From positions 2,480,001-2,544,000 of the forward strand of contig NZ_JAGJBY010000002.1 in NCBI RefSeq assembly GCF_020010905.1: a stretch of 64,000 bases of DNA. Direction: 5' to 3'. The notes under the pieces are model-generated. The model was not told where the DNA came from. It was given only the letters and a program-made list of their open reading frames with translations, and did not search any database. Both the position numbers and the translations under genes were made by a program. The stretch comes from Streptomyces acidiscabies (GTDB taxonomy: Bacteria > Actinomycetota > Actinomycetes > Streptomycetales > Streptomycetaceae). Positions 1 to 9,529 of the stretch are shown here, in pieces; position 1 is the stretch's first letter; every line of letters begins with the position of its first letter.

Positions 1-246
1 ACCGAGCAGGACGGTCTCCGGGGTCGCGTCGAGCACCTCGTTGAACGCCTGCTTGGCCGCGGCCATCCGCGTCCCGCCGTCCATGTCCTTCGTCCGCATG
101 GAGCCGCTGACGTCGAGCACCAGGTCGACCTTGGGCGAGAGAGCGGTGGTTTCGTCGGCCGCCGCCGCGGTCGGGAACGTGAGCCCGACCGCGAACGAGG
201 CGAGCAGGGCGCAGACTCCCGCCGCCAGCCGTTGTGTTCTGATCAT
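1..246 (-). CDS. Exported von Willebrand factor A domain protein, N-terminal part
   Basis: The reverse strand reads from an ATG at 246 and runs off the left edge, so only about 82 residues are visible. Residues 1-30 form a signal peptide: MIRTQR, a hydrophobic stretch, then an Ala-rich cleavage region. Right after it comes a beta strand ending in the MIDAS motif DVSGS (residues 45-49), which in vWA domains binds a divalent metal and a protein partner. In this family such proteins act outside the membrane or at the wall, often in adhesion or metal-dependent complex assembly. The rest of the domain and any C-terminal membrane anchor lie outside the window, so the specific role is unknown. It lies 55 bp downstream of the IucA/IucC gene on the same strand and could be cotranscribed with it. 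Confidence 0.8.
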   Translation of the reverse strand, partial: MIRTQRLAAGVCALLASFAVGLTFPTAAAADETTALSPKVDLVLDVSGSMRTKDMDGGTRMAAAKQAFNEVLDATPETVLLG

Positions 247-301
247 CGACGGATCTTATGGACCGGGGACGCTCCGCTTCAAAACGAGCCCCGACAGGCG
301 G

Positions 302-1792
302 TCAGTTCTTCAACGGGTTGGGCAGCAGCGCCCATTGGTCCCCGCTCACCCCCGGCGACAGCCGCATCAGCGTCAACGCCTTGGTGGGGAGCGGCTGTTC
401 ACGCAGTGCCGCGAGGTCCTCCGTCGGCGATACGTCGGGTACGGCCGCCTCCAGCGCCTCCGCCAGCGCCGTACGGCTCCCCGCCGTCGAGCCGAGCGCG
501 CCCGCCACCAGCGAGCCGAACAGCTTGCTGCGCAGGGCCGTCACGTCGTCCGTGAGGATCCGCTCGGGGAGGTCCGGGAGGGGGATTCCGTGCCGGGCCA
601 GGCGAGTTGGACTGACCCTGATGTCCGCGAGGTCCCGGTAGACCAGCCGCACGGGGGTGCCGTCCTGCGACAGGACGACCAGGAGGTTCTGGCCGTGCGC
701 CTCCAACGCCACGCCCAGGTCGAGGAGTTGCAGGCCGACCGTCAGGCAGAGGCGGGCGAGGTCCGCCAACCAGCCCGGGCGGGACGGGAGTCCGGTGACC
801 GGGAGCGCCGCCACCGGGACGATGCGCTCGCCGAGGGCCGCGTACCGCTGCGGCGACTCGCGCCAGACCGCCGCGAGGTCGGGGGAGTTGGCCGTCGCCG
901 CGCCCGGGGTGCGGGTGACGTGCAGGAGGCCGTCCGTGCGTGCGGCGACCGTCTCCGCGAACGCCGAGAGGGTCGCCGAGGCGAGGACCGAGCCAATCGA
1001 GATGTCCCGCACGGAGGAGGTGAGGCGGGCGCTGAGCGCCGTCTTGACGTGCGGGCCGCCGTCGGGGAGGGCGAGGGTGCGCAGGGACATCAGGGGGTGC
1101 GCTGTCAGGCCCGCGTCGGTCGTGCGCTTCAGGACGTGCTGGGCCTGCCAGGGGTGTGCCGGGATCAACAGGCGTGCGCCGTCCCGCAATTCGTCCGGCC
1201 ACTCGCCGGACACGAGGCACTCCTCGACCGGGACGGGGACCAGGCTCAGCCGTACGTCCGGGCGGTGCTCCGGGCCGTACGCGAGCTGCTCCGCCACCGA
1301 GAAGCCGGGCCGGGAACGGCAGTTGGGGTGGTACGGGTGACCGTCCACCACGCGCTGCTCCCACTCCCAGTCGGAGGCGGGCCAACCCTCGCCGGGCGCC
1401 TCCTGGTTGGCCCGGGACAGGGCCAACGACGCCGTGCTGTGCGCGAGTTCGGCCGCGAAGCCCGTTGCGTGCGGGACGCCCAGGTCCGTCATCAGGCGCG
1501 CGGGATCGTCGTATCCGGCACCGTCCAGATGCACGACAGTGACATATCCGTCCGTCGCGAACGGGTCCGGGGACGGGCCGTGCAGGCGGCGGCCGTCCGC
1601 GAGGCGCAGCGTCCCGGCCGGCTCGTGGGCGGTGATCCACGGGAGGGGCTCGTGGGTGAGGGCGCGCCACAGCCGGGTCAGGACGGCGGCGCGCGCACCG
1701 GGCAGCTCGGCCGCGTACCGGGGGCCGAGGTCCGGCCGGTGGACGGCCAGTTCGGCCGCGATCGCGGCCTCGGCGGCGGGGGGACGGTGCAC
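302..1792 (-). CDS. IucA/IucC family (NIS) siderophore synthetase
   Basis: This 496-residue protein has the hallmarks of NRPS-independent siderophore synthetases, which adenylate a carboxylate (citrate or a derivative) and form an amide with an amine or hydroxylamine. Visible motifs, in order, are the ATP-binding GHPYHPNCRSR segment, IPAHPWQ, an SLRT...K...SARLTSSVR block and EAHGQNLLVV near the C-terminus. The GTG at 1792 was chosen because AAGGAG lies 7 nt upstream; a longer reading to an ATG at 1903 would add a non-conserved tail. It is divergent from a second IucA/IucC gene. Paired synthetases commonly act at successive steps of one siderophore, but no monooxygenase, decarboxylase or exporter is visible nearby, so substrate and product are unknown. 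I found no convincing iron box in the shared promoter region. Confidence 0.85.
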   Translation of the reverse strand: MHRPPAAEAAIAAELAVHRPDLGPRYAAELPGARAAVLTRLWRALTHEPLPWITAHEPAGTLRLADGRRLHGPSPDPFATDGYVTVVHLDGAGYDDPARLMTDLGVPHATGFAAELAHSTASLALSRANQEAPGEGWPASDWEWEQRVVDGHPYHPNCRSRPGFSVAEQLAYGPEHRPDVRLSLVPVPVEECLVSGEWPDELRDGARLLIPAHPWQAQHVLKRTTDAGLTAHPLMSLRTLALPDGGPHVKTALSARLTSSVRDISIGSVLASATLSAFAETVAARTDGLLHVTRTPGAATANSPDLAAVWRESPQRYAALGERIVPVAALPVTGLPSRPGWLADLARLCLTVGLQLLDLGVALEAHGQNLLVVLSQDGTPVRLVYRDLADIRVSPTRLARHGIPLPDLPERILTDDVTALRSKLFGSLVAGALGSTAGSRTALAEALEAAVPDVSPTEDLAALREQPLPTKALTLMRLSPGVSGDQWALLPNPLKN

Positions 1793-1928
1793 GGACGGGC
1801 TCCTTGGGGCGAGTTCACCGGTGGCGGGCGATACGGACGGAAGCGTACGGAGGGTGTCATGGCAGGCTGTACCGACGGCGATACTGATCGCTCCCGCCCG
1901 CATGGACCGTAGAGAACGAGTGCACCGA

Positions 1929-4133
1929 GTGACTGCCCACCCCCCGACGGCCGACGCGTACGCCGCGACGCCACTGCTGAACTGCCTGCTGCGGGAGGTC
2001 GCGGAGCCGACGCCCGAACCCGGCGTGCACCGTCTGCCGAGCGGTCGGCTGCTGAGGGTGAGAGGCGAACGGAGGCCGACTGAGCCGGAGTTGGTGGGGG
2101 GCGGTGGCTCGCGGCTTGGGGAGGGCGCGGATTGTGAGCTGGGCGGTGGCTCGGAGTTGGTGGTGGGCGGGGAGTCGGACGGCGGCTCGCGGCTTGAGGA
2201 GGGCGCGGATCTGGAGCCGGGCGGCGCCCCCTGCCTCAGCAGGCGGGAGGATCTGGAGGAAGGCGGCGACTCCGGTCTCGGCAGGCCCGCCCCCGCTCTC
2301 GGCAGGCTCGCGGACCCCGGATCGGGTGGCGGTACTCATCTGGACCGGCCTGTCGGCCCCGAGCCGCATGCCGGTGGCCGTCTCGGTAGGCCCGTCGGCT
2401 CCGAGCCCGACGCCGGTCGCGGCCCCGGCAGGCGCGAGGATCTGGGGGAGGGCGGCGACTCCCGCTTCGGCGGGCCCGACGCTGGTAGTCGGCCCGGTGG
2501 GTGCGCGGTGCCCGGAGCGGGTGACGGTGCCCGCCTGGACCGGCCCACCGTTCCCGAGCCGCATGCCGGTGGCCGTCTCGGTAGGCCCGTCGGCTCCGAG
2601 CCCGACGCCGGTTGCTGCCCTGGCAGGCGCGAGGATCTGGGGGAGGGCGGCGACTCCCGCTTCGGCGGGCCCGACGCTGGTAGTCGCCTCGGCGGGTGCG
2701 CGGTGCCCGGAGCGGGTGACGGTGCCCGCCTGGACCGGTCCGCCGTTCCCGAGCCGCATGCCGGTGGCCGTCTCGATATGCCCGTTGGCTCCGAGTCCGA
2801 TTCCGGTCGCCGCCTTGGCAGGCCCGCAGCCCCCGGAGCGGGCAGCGGCCCTCAGCTCAGTAAGCACGCCGCCCCCGCCCGCCCCCTCGACCACCCCGCC
2901 CTCGTAGCCCTCGTCGCCGAAGAACTCCGTCTCCACACCGGCCTCGACAACCCCGACCTCCCCGCCGAGATGCTCGACAGCCGCGAGGTCGTCGCCGCGA
3001 TTCTCGGAGCTCGCGCCCTCGCCGCCCCGCCGCAGGACCCATACCGCCGCTCCGAGCAGTCCCTCGTCACCGGTCACCCCTACCACCCCGCCCCCAAAGC
3101 GCGCGGCGGCGGACCGGCCGCGAGGTGGCTGCCGTACGCCCCCGAGGCGTACGCCGCCTTCCCGCTCATCCTGCTCGGGGTGCGCGAGGACCAGGTCGTC
3201 GAGGAGGGGGACGTCTCCGCGCTGGACGAACTCGGCGAGGCGCCCCCGGGTTACCGCCTCCTCCCCGCGCACCCCTGGCAGCTCGACCTCCTCGGCGGGG
3301 CGTTGCAGCAAGCGGTTGCAGAAAAGTGGCTGATCCAGCTTGGTACCACCACCCCCGACGCCTGGCCGACCGCCGCGATCCGCACCGTCTACACCCCCGC
3401 GCACGACCTGTTCCTCAAGTTCAGCCTGGACGTCCGCATCACCAACGACATCCGCCGCCTCTGGGCCCACGACCTGCGTAAACTCCGCCGCACGGACGAG
3501 GCCGCGGCCCGAGCCCTCCCCGGCGTCTGGCTGAGCGACCGCGGCTACCGCACCGCCGCCTTCGCCTTCGAGGAACTCGCCGTCCTGGTCCGAGACGGCT
3601 TCGGCGACCTCACCGCGACCCCCCTGCTCGCGGCGGCCCTCGCCGAGGGCTTCGACGGCAACCCCCTCGCCGCCACGACCGACCCCGAGGGCTGGTGGAC
3701 GGCGTACCTCAGGGCGGTCGTACAACCCGCAGTAACCGGTTTCACAAAAGGCGTCGTACTCGAAGCCCACGCCCAGAACACCCTGATCGTGGTGGACGCC
3801 GAAGGCACCCCCGTACAGGCCCTCTACCGCGACGCGGAGGGCGTCAAGCTCCTCACGGACGTCGACCGTGCGGCCGGCTGGGAACGCCTCGTGTACACGC
3901 TCGTCGTCAACCACCTCGCCGAGACCGCAGCGGCTCTCGCCGAACACCACCCCGGTTTCGCCCCCTGGCCCGCCGTACGAAGGGAGTTGGAGCGCTACGA
4001 CCTCCCCGAGGCGAAGGCACTCCTGTCGGCCCCGACGCTCCCCGGCAAGACGAACCTCCTCCTGCGCTGGACGAGAGCGGACGGCGCGGACGCCCGCTAC
4101 CTCCCGCTCCCCAACCCGCTGGCCAGCCCCTGA
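1929..4133 (+). CDS. IucA/IucC family (NIS) siderophore synthetase with a large repeat insertion
   Basis: The protein is about 734 residues, where the family usually has about 470-600. A normal N-terminus (about residues 1-50) is followed by roughly 260 residues rich in Gly, Arg, Pro, Asp and Ala, built from a 65-residue tandem repeat. The synthetase fold resumes at DHPALVALVAEEL. Downstream motifs are intact: GHPYHPAPKARGG, LPAHPWQ, the IRT...KFSLDVRITNDIR block and EAHAQNTLIVV. In the family these bind ATP and the carboxylate. The protein probably condenses a citrate-type acid with an amine, together with the divergent paralogue. The start is uncertain: ATG 1902, GTG 1920 and GTG 1929 are in frame and none has a strong ribosome-binding site. 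The insertion lies between N-terminal structure and the catalytic core, so activity may survive. Confidence 0.8.
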   Translation: MTAHPPTADAYAATPLLNCLLREVAEPTPEPGVHRLPSGRLLRVRGERRPTEPELVGGGGSRLGEGADCELGGGSELVVGGESDGGSRLEEGADLEPGGAPCLSRREDLEEGGDSGLGRPAPALGRLADPGSGGGTHLDRPVGPEPHAGGRLGRPVGSEPDAGRGPGRREDLGEGGDSRFGGPDAGSRPGGCAVPGAGDGARLDRPTVPEPHAGGRLGRPVGSEPDAGCCPGRREDLGEGGDSRFGGPDAGSRLGGCAVPGAGDGARLDRSAVPEPHAGGRLDMPVGSESDSGRRLGRPAAPGAGSGPQLSKHAAPARPLDHPALVALVAEELRLHTGLDNPDLPAEMLDSREVVAAILGARALAAPPQDPYRRSEQSLVTGHPYHPAPKARGGGPAARWLPYAPEAYAAFPLILLGVREDQVVEEGDVSALDELGEAPPGYRLLPAHPWQLDLLGGALQQAVAEKWLIQLGTTTPDAWPTAAIRTVYTPAHDLFLKFSLDVRITNDIRRLWAHDLRKLRRTDEAAARALPGVWLSDRGYRTAAFAFEELAVLVRDGFGDLTATPLLAAALAEGFDGNPLAATTDPEGWWTAYLRAVVQPAVTGFTKGVVLEAHAQNTLIVVDAEGTPVQALYRDAEGVKLLTDVDRAAGWERLVYTLVVNHLAETAAALAEHHPGFAPWPAVRRELERYDLPEAKALLSAPTLPGKTNLLLRWTRADGADARYLPLPNPLASP
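2340..2820 (+). repeat. 195-bp in-frame minisatellite, about 2.5 copies
   Basis: Copies start at 2340, 2535 and 2730, an exact 195-bp period (65 codons). Each begins with CTGGACCGG, encoding LDRP or LDRS. The unit contains PEPHAGGRL, GRPVGSEPDAG and REDLGEGGDSRFGG. Copies 1 and 2 are nearly identical and the third decays after about 90 bp. Bases 2085-2340 carry shorter degenerate relatives (GGGS-R-L-EGAD type). Length stays a multiple of three, so the siderophore-synthetase frame is kept. The reverse strand is also free of stops here, as expected for a stop-free periodic sequence. Confidence 0.9.
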
Positions 4134-4153
4134 CCTGCCTTAGGCTGGCCCCT

Positions 4154-5062
4154 GTGCTGCGCGAAGTGACTGCCGTCCGATACGTGACCCCCCTCAGGTC
4201 GGGCGGTTCCGTGCCCGGTGTCGTCGAGGCCGACGACCTCGGGACGTACGTCGTGAAGTTCACCGGCTCCGCGCAGGGCCGTAAGGCGCTGGTCGCCGAG
4301 GTGATCGTCGGCGAGCTGGCGCGGGCGCTGGGGCTGCGGTTCCCGGAACTGGTGCTGGTCCACTTCGATCCCCTGATCGCGGACGACGAACCGCACCAGG
4401 AGGTCCGCGACCTGCACGCGGCCAGCGCCGGACTCAACCTCGGCATGGACTACCTGCCGGGCGCCCGGGACTTCACGCCGGATGTTGCACAAGCGTTTGC
4501 TGTCGATTCTCTGGAGGCCGGCCGCGTCGTCTGGCTGGACGCCCTCACCGTCAACGTCGACCGCACCGTCCACAGCTCCAACCTGATGGTCTGGCCCACC
4601 CTCGGCACGGTCCCGCCCCGCCTGTGGCTCATCGACCACGGCGCGGCCCTCGTCTTCCACCACCGCTGGAACGCCTCCGAGCCTCAGAAGGCGTACGACT
4701 TCCGCCACCACGCGCTCGGCATGTACGCCCCGGACGTCCGCGCGGCCGACGCCGAACTCGCCCCGAAAGTAACGGAAGACCTGCTCCGCGCAATCGTTGC
4801 CGAGGTCCCCGACGCATGGCTCACCGAGGACTTCGCGACGCCCGCCGAGGCCCGCGAGGCGTACGTCGCGTACCTGCACGCCCGCGTACGTGCCTCCGCG
4901 CAGTGGCTGCCCACCGACTTCCCCACCCGGGACGAACTCGCCGCCGAGAACGCCCAGCGCACGGCGGCGAACCAGAAAGGACGCCCCGCGTGGCTCAAGC
5001 AGGTCCCCGACCTGCACGGCAAGCCCGCGGCCGAACAGGATTGGTCGGTGCACCTCGGATGA
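4154..5062 (+). CDS. HipA-like protein kinase family
   Basis: This 302-residue protein resembles the small HipA-family kinases of actinobacteria rather than full-length HipA toxin. The ATP-handling region includes YVVKFTGSAQGRKALVAEV near the N-terminus, where the Lys is expected to contact ATP. The catalytic loop NVDRTVHSSN lies around residue 133 and LIDHGAAL around residue 158, corresponding to the catalytic Asp and the metal-binding Asp of the HipA fold. Family members phosphorylate proteins, but the target here is unknown and no HipB-like antitoxin is next to it. The GTG at 4154 is 21 bp after the siderophore gene stop; a GTG at 4166 is also possible. Its last codons overlap the next gene (ATGA), so the two are probably translated together. 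Confidence 0.75.
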   Translation: MLREVTAVRYVTPLRSGGSVPGVVEADDLGTYVVKFTGSAQGRKALVAEVIVGELARALGLRFPELVLVHFDPLIADDEPHQEVRDLHAASAGLNLGMDYLPGARDFTPDVAQAFAVDSLEAGRVVWLDALTVNVDRTVHSSNLMVWPTLGTVPPRLWLIDHGAALVFHHRWNASEPQKAYDFRHHALGMYAPDVRAADAELAPKVTEDLLRAIVAEVPDAWLTEDFATPAEAREAYVAYLHARVRASAQWLPTDFPTRDELAAENAQRTAANQKGRPAWLKQVPDLHGKPAAEQDWSVHLG

Positions 5063-5340
5063 GTGGCCGTGTCGAGATCGAGTACTGCACCCAGTGCCGC
5101 TGGCTGCCGCGCGCGGCCTGGCTCGCACAGGAGCTACTCACCACGTTCGAGGGCGAGTTGACGGAACTCGCGCTGAAGCCGGGCACGGGCGGGGTGTTCA
5201 TCGTCCGGGCGAACGACGAGGTCGTGTGGGACCGGCGTGAACAGGGGTTCCCGGAGCCCACGGCCGTGAAGAAGGCCGTACGCGACCGAGTGGCCCCGGG
5301 AAAGACCCTGGGCCACTCGGAACGGCCGACTCCCGCGTGA
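5059..5340 (+). CDS. SelT/SelW/SelH-family CxxC redox protein
   Basis: This 93-residue protein carries a CTQC redox motif near residue 10 in the setting IEYCTQCRWLPRA. In the SelT/SelW/SelH (Rdx) thioredoxin-like family this site is CxxC or, in selenoproteins, CxxU. The rest fits the small family fold, with a mid-protein GTGGVFIV strand and an FPEPTAVKKAVRD helix. The substrate of bacterial members is not established; a thiol-redox role is inferred from the family. The ATG overlaps the stop of the HipA-like kinase gene, indicating translational coupling. The gene ends only 3 bp from the stop of the convergent malate synthase gene, so transcription must end inside coding sequence on at least one strand. 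Confidence 0.8.
   Translation: MSGRVEIEYCTQCRWLPRAAWLAQELLTTFEGELTELALKPGTGGVFIVRANDEVVWDRREQGFPEPTAVKKAVRDRVAPGKTLGHSERPTPA
5287..5319. terminator. Possible intragenic bidirectional terminator hairpin
   Basis: CGAGTGGCCC at 5287-5296 pairs perfectly with GGGCCACTCG at 5310-5319 (10 bp, 13-nt loop). The hairpin lies in the last codons of the CxxC protein gene, where two convergent genes are only 3 bp apart. There is no U-tract, as is common in streptomycetes, so the function is inferred. Confidence 0.45.
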
Positions 5341-5343
5341 GGC

Positions 5344-6969
<1,626 letters not shown>

Positions 6970-7026
6970 GAGCGGTCACTTCCTTATGCGGGGGTGCGCT
7001 GCGGGGGGCGAGATTCTGTGCAATGG

Positions 7027-7055
7027 ATAATAGTTTCCTCATCGTGGAACTTCAA
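7027..7055 (-). promoter_or_regulatory. aceB promoter with operator in the spacer
   Basis: On the reverse strand TTGAAG (7055-7050) is followed by a 17-bp spacer and TATTAT (7032-7027), a strong sigma-70-type promoter 58 bp before the aceB ATG. The spacer contains the imperfect palindrome TTCCACGATGAGGAA (7049-7035; outer TTCC/GGAA arms perfect). A repressor bound there would block RNA polymerase directly. The -35 box overlaps the stop codon of the upstream nucleotidyltransferase gene. Confidence 0.75.
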
Positions 7056-7657
7056 TGCTCTGTTGATTCCAGCCGCCCCAGATCCGCCTCCACGTCGATG
7101 TCGTACGCCTCCGCCACGTCCCCGCACTCCACGAGCCGCACCCGATGCCCCCGGAGGTACTCCCGGGCCCCCTGATCCCCCGTGGCGGCCTCCACGATCC
7201 CCGCCCAGTGCGCCGACCCGAACAGCACGGGGTGCCCGCGTACCCCGTCGTAGGCGGCCGACACCAGCGACCCCTCACCCTCGTACGCCTCCACCACCCG
7301 CCGCACCGCCTCCGGCCCGATCCCCGGCTGGTCCACCAGCGACACGAGCACCGCACGCGCGCGCGTGAGGGCGACCGACTCCAGCCCCGCCCGCAGCGAC
7401 GACCCCATGCCCTCCTCCCACGCCGGGTTCTCGACGAGCACGCAGCCGTCGAGGCGCGCGGTGCGCCGTACGGTGTCGGCGGCGGCGCCCAGAACGACGT
7501 GCACGCGCGCGAGACCGGCCGTACGGAGTGTCGTCACGGCGTGTTCGACCAGCGGGCGGCCTCTGTGCGGGAGCAGCGCCTTGGGGCGTCCGCCGAGGCG
7601 CCGGCCGCCGCCCGCAGCGAGCAGCAGAGCGGCTACCTGGACTTCGTTGTGCGTCAT
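7052..7657 (-). CDS. MobA-like nucleotidyltransferase family protein
   Basis: The 201-residue protein starts with the nucleotide-binding signature LLLAAGGGRRLGGRPKALLP of MobA/MocA-like NTP transferases. LVSLVDQPGI around residue 107 supplies the conserved metal-binding Asp. Relatives transfer CMP or GMP to molybdopterin; MocA makes the molybdopterin cytosine dinucleotide needed by xanthine-dehydrogenase-type enzymes. In a purine-catabolic neighbourhood a MocA-like role in cofactor maturation is attractive, but the sequence alone does not prove it, and no xanthine dehydrogenase is visible here. It lies upstream of aceB on the same strand with 82 bp between, which hold a separate aceB promoter. 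Confidence 0.75.
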   Translation of the reverse strand: MTHNEVQVAALLLAAGGGRRLGGRPKALLPHRGRPLVEHAVTTLRTAGLARVHVVLGAAADTVRRTARLDGCVLVENPAWEEGMGSSLRAGLESVALTRARAVLVSLVDQPGIGPEAVRRVVEAYEGEGSLVSAAYDGVRGHPVLFGSAHWAGIVEAATGDQGAREYLRGHRVRLVECGDVAEAYDIDVEADLGRLESTEH

Positions 7658-7819
7658 CCCTCCTGCATACCTGGACCGGCCCTCCCGCGCGTGCGTGCGG
7701 GGGGCTGATTTTCCGTCCTTTGTGTGGCGCCGCGCCGTACGGGTGGCGTTTACTGGCCCGCGTCCTGAGGCGGGCCCGACCGCCGCCCCGGGGCGTCATG
7801 GCGCGAGGGGGGAGACGCG

Positions 7820-8128
7820 GTGCTGCGGAGCGTGGGGCAGAGGGAAGTGACCGACGAGGATCCCAGAGTCACGGAGTTACGTACGGCCGTCGCGCGTCTG
7901 CGCCGCGAACTCGCCACGCATCCGGCGGAGTTCCCGGACCGGGCCATCGCCGAGGACGAACTCGCCGCGCTGGCGGCGATGACGACGCACGGCACGCCTG
8001 AGATTCCGCGCCTGCGTAATTCGCTGCTCGCGCTGGCGGGGGCGATCGGGTCGGTGAGCGCGCTGTCGCGGGGGCTGTCGGAGGTGCGGGCGGCGGTGGA
8101 GTTGTTCGGAGGGCCGGGGCGGGGGTGA
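7820..8128 (+). CDS. Small DUF5955-like protein containing a TTA codon
   Basis: This 102-residue, Ala- and Leu-rich, probably helical soluble protein resembles the DUF5955 family of streptomycetes as I remember it. It has no signal peptide, membrane segment or catalytic motif that I recognise. The GTG start is supported by a GAGGGGGGAG ribosome-binding site 6-7 nt upstream. Codon 20 (7877-7879) is TTA, which streptomycetes translate only with the bldA leucyl-tRNA, so expression should depend on developmental stage. It faces the nucleotidyltransferase gene divergently and converges on the broken DUF6304-like gene with 4 bp between. The function is unknown. Confidence 0.65.
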   Translation: MLRSVGQREVTDEDPRVTELRTAVARLRRELATHPAEFPDRAIAEDELAALAAMTTHGTPEIPRLRNSLLALAGAIGSVSALSRGLSEVRAAVELFGGPGRG

Positions 8129-8132
8129 GGGG

Positions 8133-8637
8133 TCAGCAGAGCTTCGGCGCGGGGAAGGCTCCTCGGTACCCGGGGTCGCCCACCCGCTGCTCGAACTCCC
8201 CGCACACCCACGTCTCCTGCACGAACTCCGTCAGCAGGTCCCAGCACGCGAAGATGCCGTCCGGGCCGTGCTTGCCGCTGACCCGGCGGTACGCGTCCTT
8301 CGCGTCCCGGAAGCACGCGAGGCTGCCCATGAGCCCGCTCCCGGCGGGGCTGTAGTCGGACCACGCGCACGCTACGCACGCCTTGAGGCGCGTACCGGAC
8401 GGCAGGTGACGCTGGATGTCGTGGAGGGCGCTCTCGATGTCGTGGAGGCCCTCGGAGGCGTGATGGTCGTGTCCGTCGAGTCGCAGGAAGACGCTCAGGG
8501 ACTGTTCGTCGACCGCCGCGTTCCCCGGTCCGGTGGGGGCTCCCATCCGCAACGTGCAGTGCAGCGCGCCCGTCGGAGACGAAGACGACCGCCTTGCGCC
8601 CGTGCCGGTCCACGTAGTGGCCCGGCCAGTACCGCAT
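8133..8637 (-). pseudogene. Broken DUF6304-like gene (frame disruption and internal loss)
   Basis: The reading frame from the ATG at 8637 gives a plausible N-terminus, MRYWPGHYVDRHGRKAVVF, but becomes nonsense after about 22 codons. The well-conserved remainder, from GALHCTLRMGAPTGPG to QRVGDPGYRGAFPAPKLC at 8133, is in another frame that has no credible start. It includes LKACVACAWSDYSPAG and VQETWVCGEF, which resemble the DUF6304 family as I remember it. The join lies at about 8555-8578. Intact relatives seem to have some 60 extra residues here, so an out-of-frame internal deletion is the simplest explanation. The gene begins 1 bp after the IclR stop and was probably its operon partner. A sequencing error alone would not explain the missing segment. 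Confidence 0.6.
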
Positions 8638-8638
8638 G

Positions 8639-9433
8639 TCAGCCGGCGTTCTGGCTGGCCAGTGAGACGGACAGTTCGCGCGCGACCTGCTGGAGCACCG
8701 GGACGATGCGCTCGGTCGCCTGTTCCGTGACGCGCCCGGCGGGCCCGGAGATGGAGATCGCGGCGGCGGTGGGGGAGTTCGGCACGGAGACGGCGAGGCA
8801 ACGGACGCCGATCTCCTGCTCGTTGTCGTCGACGGCGTACCCGAGGGCGCGTACGGCCTCCAGGGCGGCCAGGAAGGCGTCGGGGGTGGTGATGGTCTTC
8901 TCGGTGGCCGCGGGCATCCCCGTGCGGCCCAGGAGGGCGCGTACGTCCCCGTCGGGGAACCCGGCGAGGAGCGCCTTGCCGACGCCGGTGGAGTGCGGCA
9001 GGACGCGCCGGCCGACCTCCGTGAACATCCGCATCGAGTGCTTGGACGGCACCTGCGCGACGTACACGATCTCGTCGCCGTCCAGGAGCGCCATGTTCGC
9101 GGTCTCCCCGGTCTCCTCGACGAGCCGCGCGAGGTGGGGCCGCGCCCAGGTGCCGAGCAGCCGCGACGCCGACTCGCCGAGGCGGATCAGGCGGGGGCCG
9201 AGCGCGTAGCGCCGGTTCGGCTGCTGGCGGACGTACCCGCAGGCCACCAGCGTGCGCATCAGGCGGTGGATCGTCGGCAGCGGCAGCCCGCTGCTCGCCG
9301 ACAGTTCGCTCAGCCCGACCTCGCCCCCCGCGTCCGCCATCCGCTCCAGGAGATCGAACGCGCGCTCGAGGGACTGGACTCCTCCGCCTGCGGACTTGGC
9401 GGACTCGGAGGTGCTGGCGCTGGACGGCGGCAC
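8639..9433 (-). CDS. allR: IclR-family regulator of the allantoin/glyoxylate genes (AllR-like)
   Basis: This 264-residue regulator has an N-terminal winged helix (VGLSELSASSGLPLPTIHRL) and a C-terminal effector domain (GVGKALLAGFP, GIGV-type strands, PTAAAISISGP), the standard IclR layout. The GTG at 9433 has AAAGGAA about 8 nt upstream. It is divergent from allantoinase. Palindromes in the shared promoter region, one of them also found at aceB, indicate that it represses itself, allantoinase-allantoicase and malate synthase. An IclR protein called AllR is reported to do this in Streptomyces coelicolor. The effector is expected to be a pathway intermediate such as glyoxylate or allantoin-derived, but that is not visible in the sequence. 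Confidence 0.8.
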   Translation of the reverse strand: MPPSSASTSESAKSAGGGVQSLERAFDLLERMADAGGEVGLSELSASSGLPLPTIHRLMRTLVACGYVRQQPNRRYALGPRLIRLGESASRLLGTWARPHLARLVEETGETANMALLDGDEIVYVAQVPSKHSMRMFTEVGRRVLPHSTGVGKALLAGFPDGDVRALLGRTGMPAATEKTITTPDAFLAALEAVRALGYAVDDNEQEIGVRCLAVSVPNSPTAAAISISGPAGRVTEQATERIVPVLQQVARELSVSLASQNAG

Positions 9434-9529
9434 GGCGCGTTCCTTTCGGCAGGCAGGAGCCAGCAGCCTACCCGTGGCGTGTTGACTCCTCGGTGGCGCG
9501 TCGTTACGTTCTGGTAGGTGAAAGCATAA

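Noticed and set aside
4137..4155. TGCCTTAGGCTGGCC after the siderophore gene, resembling half of an iron box.
   Set aside because: Only one half-site fits the TTAGGTTAG-type consensus, there is no inverted partner, and it lies downstream of the siderophore genes, not in their shared promoter.
8133..8637. Programmed ribosomal frameshift in the DUF6304-like gene.
   Set aside because: No slippery heptamer or downstream stem is visible, and a stretch of expected sequence is missing, which a frameshift would not cause.
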